A DNA stretch of 64,000 nucleotides from contig NZ_JABBCQ020000015.1 of NCBI RefSeq assembly GCF_012844455.2, forward strand, positions 1-64,000. The letters run 5' to 3'. The position numbers and the translations under genes were made by a program. Below the pieces are notes generated by a model. It had not been told where the DNA came from. It was given only the letters and a program-made list of their open reading frames with translations, and did not search any database. Shown one piece after another: positions 62,253-64,000 of this stretch. Positions within the stretch are counted from its first letter, which is position 1; every line of letters starts with the position of its first letter. Source of the DNA: Comamonas suwonensis. GTDB lineage: Bacteria > Pseudomonadota > Gammaproteobacteria > Burkholderiales > Burkholderiaceae_C.

Positions 62253-64000
62253 GCATTTCCACGCCTTTCATCTTTCGTCCCATCGCCACCATCTTGCTGA
62301 CCATAGGCATGGCGCTGGTGGGCGGCGTGGCCTACTTTCTGCTGCCCGTGGCGCCGCTGCCGCAGGTGGACTATCCGACGATCTCCGTAACCGCCAGCTT
62401 GCCTGGTGCAGCCCCTGACACCATGGCGGCCACCGTGGCCACCCCGTTGGAGCGGGCACTGGGCGCGATTGCGGGCGTCAACGAGATGACGTCCAGCTCC
62501 AGCATGGGCAGCACGCGCATTACGCTGCAGTTTGACCTGACGCGCACGGTCGATAGCGCGGCCCATGATGTCCAGGCCGCCATCAACGCGGCGCGCACCC
62601 TGCTGCCCTCCGGCATGCCTGGCAACCCGACCTACCGCAAGGTGAACCCGGCAGATGCGCCCATCATGATTCTGGCGCTGACGTCTGAATCGCTGACCCG
62701 TGGCCAGATGTATGACGCGGCCAGCACGGTGCTGGCGCAGAAGCTGGCGCAAGTGGATGGCGTGGGGCAGGCCTCGATCAACGGCGGTGCCTTGCCCGCT
62801 GTGCGTGTGGAGCTGGACCCGGTGCGGCTGGCCGCCAACGGTGTGTCGCTCGATTCCGTACGCACGGCCATCACCGCCACCAACGCCAACCGCCCGCTGG
62901 GTGCAGTAGAGCGTGAAGACCATTACTGGCAAGTTGCCACCAACGACCAGGCACGCACTGCCGCTGAATATGCCCCGCTGGTGCTGCGCTGGAACAACGG
63001 CAACGCCGTGCGCCTGTCCGATGTGGCAGACGTGACCGACTCTGTGCAGGATGTGCGCAACTACGGCGTGATGAACGGCAAGCCTGCGGTGTTGCTGCAA
63101 GTCTTCAAACAACCCGATGCGAATATTTTGCAGTCCGTGGACAAGGTGCGTGCCATGCTGCCGCAGCTCCGGGCCTCCATCAATCCAGCCATTGATGTGA
63201 CCGTGATCTCGGACCGCACGCCCACGCTGCGTGCGTCGGTCAAAGAAGTGCAGAACGCGCTGCTGATTTCGATAGCGCTGGTCATCATGGTGGTGTTCGT
63301 CTTTCTGCGCCGCCTGCGTGCCACGCTGATTCCGGCGGTGGCCGTGCCCGCATCGCTGATGGGTACCTTCGGCATCATGTACCTGTGTGGCTATACGCTG
63401 GACAACCTCTCGCTGATGGCACTCACAGTGGCCGCAGGCTTTGTGGTGGATGACGCCATCGTGGTGCTTGAAAACGTCATGCGCCACATGGAGCGCGGCA
63501 AGAGCGCCATGCAGGCGGCCATTGAAGGTGCCCGCGAGATTGGCTTTACCGTGGTCTCCATGAGCCTGTCCCTGATCGCCGTGTTTGTGCCGATTTTGTT
63601 CATGGCCGGTGTGGTGGGCCGGTTCTTCCGTGAGTTTGCCGTGGTCATGTCGGCGGCCATTCTGGTGTCCATGATCATCTCGCTGACCACCACTCCCATG
63701 ATGTGTGCCGCTCTGCTGCGCACGCCCGCCGAAGAAGAGCGCCGCCGCGCCGAGCGGGCCAAGCGTCCGTTCTCGCGCCGGTGGGATGCCTTCTGGCTGC
63801 GTGTCTCCCAGGCCATGGATCGTTTCGAGAAAAGACTGACCGCGCTGTACCGCAGGTCTTTGGCATGGGGCCTGCGCCACCAGCCGGTGGTGATGGCGGC
63901 TCTGGTCGCGGTCATCGGTCTCAATGTCTATCTCTACACGGCCATTGAAAAAGGCTTTATGCCCAGCGAGGACACAGGCCGCGTCATGGGCTTTATCCGT
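62249..64000 (+). CDS. mdtC: RND efflux permease, MdtC type (partial, cut at right edge)
   Basis: The first 584 residues of a second RND permease are present. It starts [20 protein letters not shown] and has [39 protein letters not shown] and TM4 acids [18 protein letters not shown]. MdtC-type subunits pair with MdtB in a heterotrimer. The ATG overlaps the mdtB stop (ATGA), so translation is coupled. An outer-membrane channel gene may follow beyond the window. Confidence 0.94.
   Translation, partial: MSISTPFIFRPIATILLTIGMALVGGVAYFLLPVAPLPQVDYPTISVTASLPGAAPDTMAATVATPLERALGAIAGVNEMTSSSSMGSTRITLQFDLTRTVDSAAHDVQAAINAARTLLPSGMPGNPTYRKVNPADAPIMILALTSESLTRGQMYDAASTVLAQKLAQVDGVGQASINGGALPAVRVELDPVRLAANGVSLDSVRTAITATNANRPLGAVEREDHYWQVATNDQARTAAEYAPLVLRWNNGNAVRLSDVADVTDSVQDVRNYGVMNGKPAVLLQVFKQPDANILQSVDKVRAMLPQLRASINPAIDVTVISDRTPTLRASVKEVQNALLISIALVIMVVFVFLRRLRATLIPAVAVPASLMGTFGIMYLCGYTLDNLSLMALTVAAGFVVDDAIVVLENVMRHMERGKSAMQAAIEGAREIGFTVVSMSLSLIAVFVPILFMAGVVGRFFREFAVVMSAAILVSMIISLTTTPMMCAALLRTPAEEERRRAERAKRPFSRRWDAFWLRVSQAMDRFEKRLTALYRRSLAWGLRHQPVVMAALVAVIGLNVYLYTAIEKGFMPSEDTGRVMGFIR

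Overview
The window looks like a chromosome segment of a high-GC betaproteobacterium of the Comamonadaceae (Comamonas/Delftia/Acidovorax type). This is a judgement from protein sequences and gene order: hemC-hemD-hemX-hemY divergent from ppc, xseB-ispA-dxs, flhDC, TRAP transporters, and short interspersed palindromes that I remember as typical of this family. No database search was possible.

Positions 1 to about 17,485 are a decayed P2-like prophage and its cargo. The early module reads leftward: a CII-like regulator, a gpA-type HUH replication initiator, small proteins, a DUF4224 excisionase-like protein and a tyrosine integrase that runs off the left edge. A CI-like repressor diverges from it, followed by a small zinc-ribbon protein and a coiled-coil membrane protein. 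From 6.3 to 11.8 kb lie cargo or host-like genes: a secreted Cys-rich protein, a seven-bladed beta-propeller lipoprotein, a 48-residue basic protein, a PAS-GGDEF cyclase and a second lipoprotein flanked by two degraded gpD tails. From 12.4 to 17.0 kb only gpD, gpU, a 5'-truncated tape measure gene and a 5'-truncated portal gene remain, the last two head to head as one large internal deletion would leave them. Two inverted copies of a 19-bp sequence resembling the P2 cohesive end flank this block. The prophage ends against the 3' end of a tRNA-Leu(CAA) gene, a plausible attachment site.

From 17.6 kb the sequence is ordinary chromosome: cysM, a NUDIX hydrolase, a TusA-like protein, galU, valS, a VOC protein, two yceI genes with cytochrome b561, the heme operon hemCDXY divergent from ppc, flhDC divergent from a membrane diguanylate cyclase, a sulfurtransferase, a DMT exporter, a Rieske oxygenase, and the isoprenoid operon xseB-ispA-dxs.

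From 43.7 kb transport dominates: two tandem TRAP substrate-binding proteins; a TonB receptor operon with DUF3649, PepSY, DUF3325 and DUF4198 proteins, divergent from a two-component system (probably iron or metal acquisition); a TRAP DctM/DctQ membrane pair on the other strand; an NTF2-like protein; and an MdtABC-type RND efflux operon whose second permease runs off the right edge. Interspersed palindromic repeats sit in many gaps, and one lies inside the hemD reading frame.
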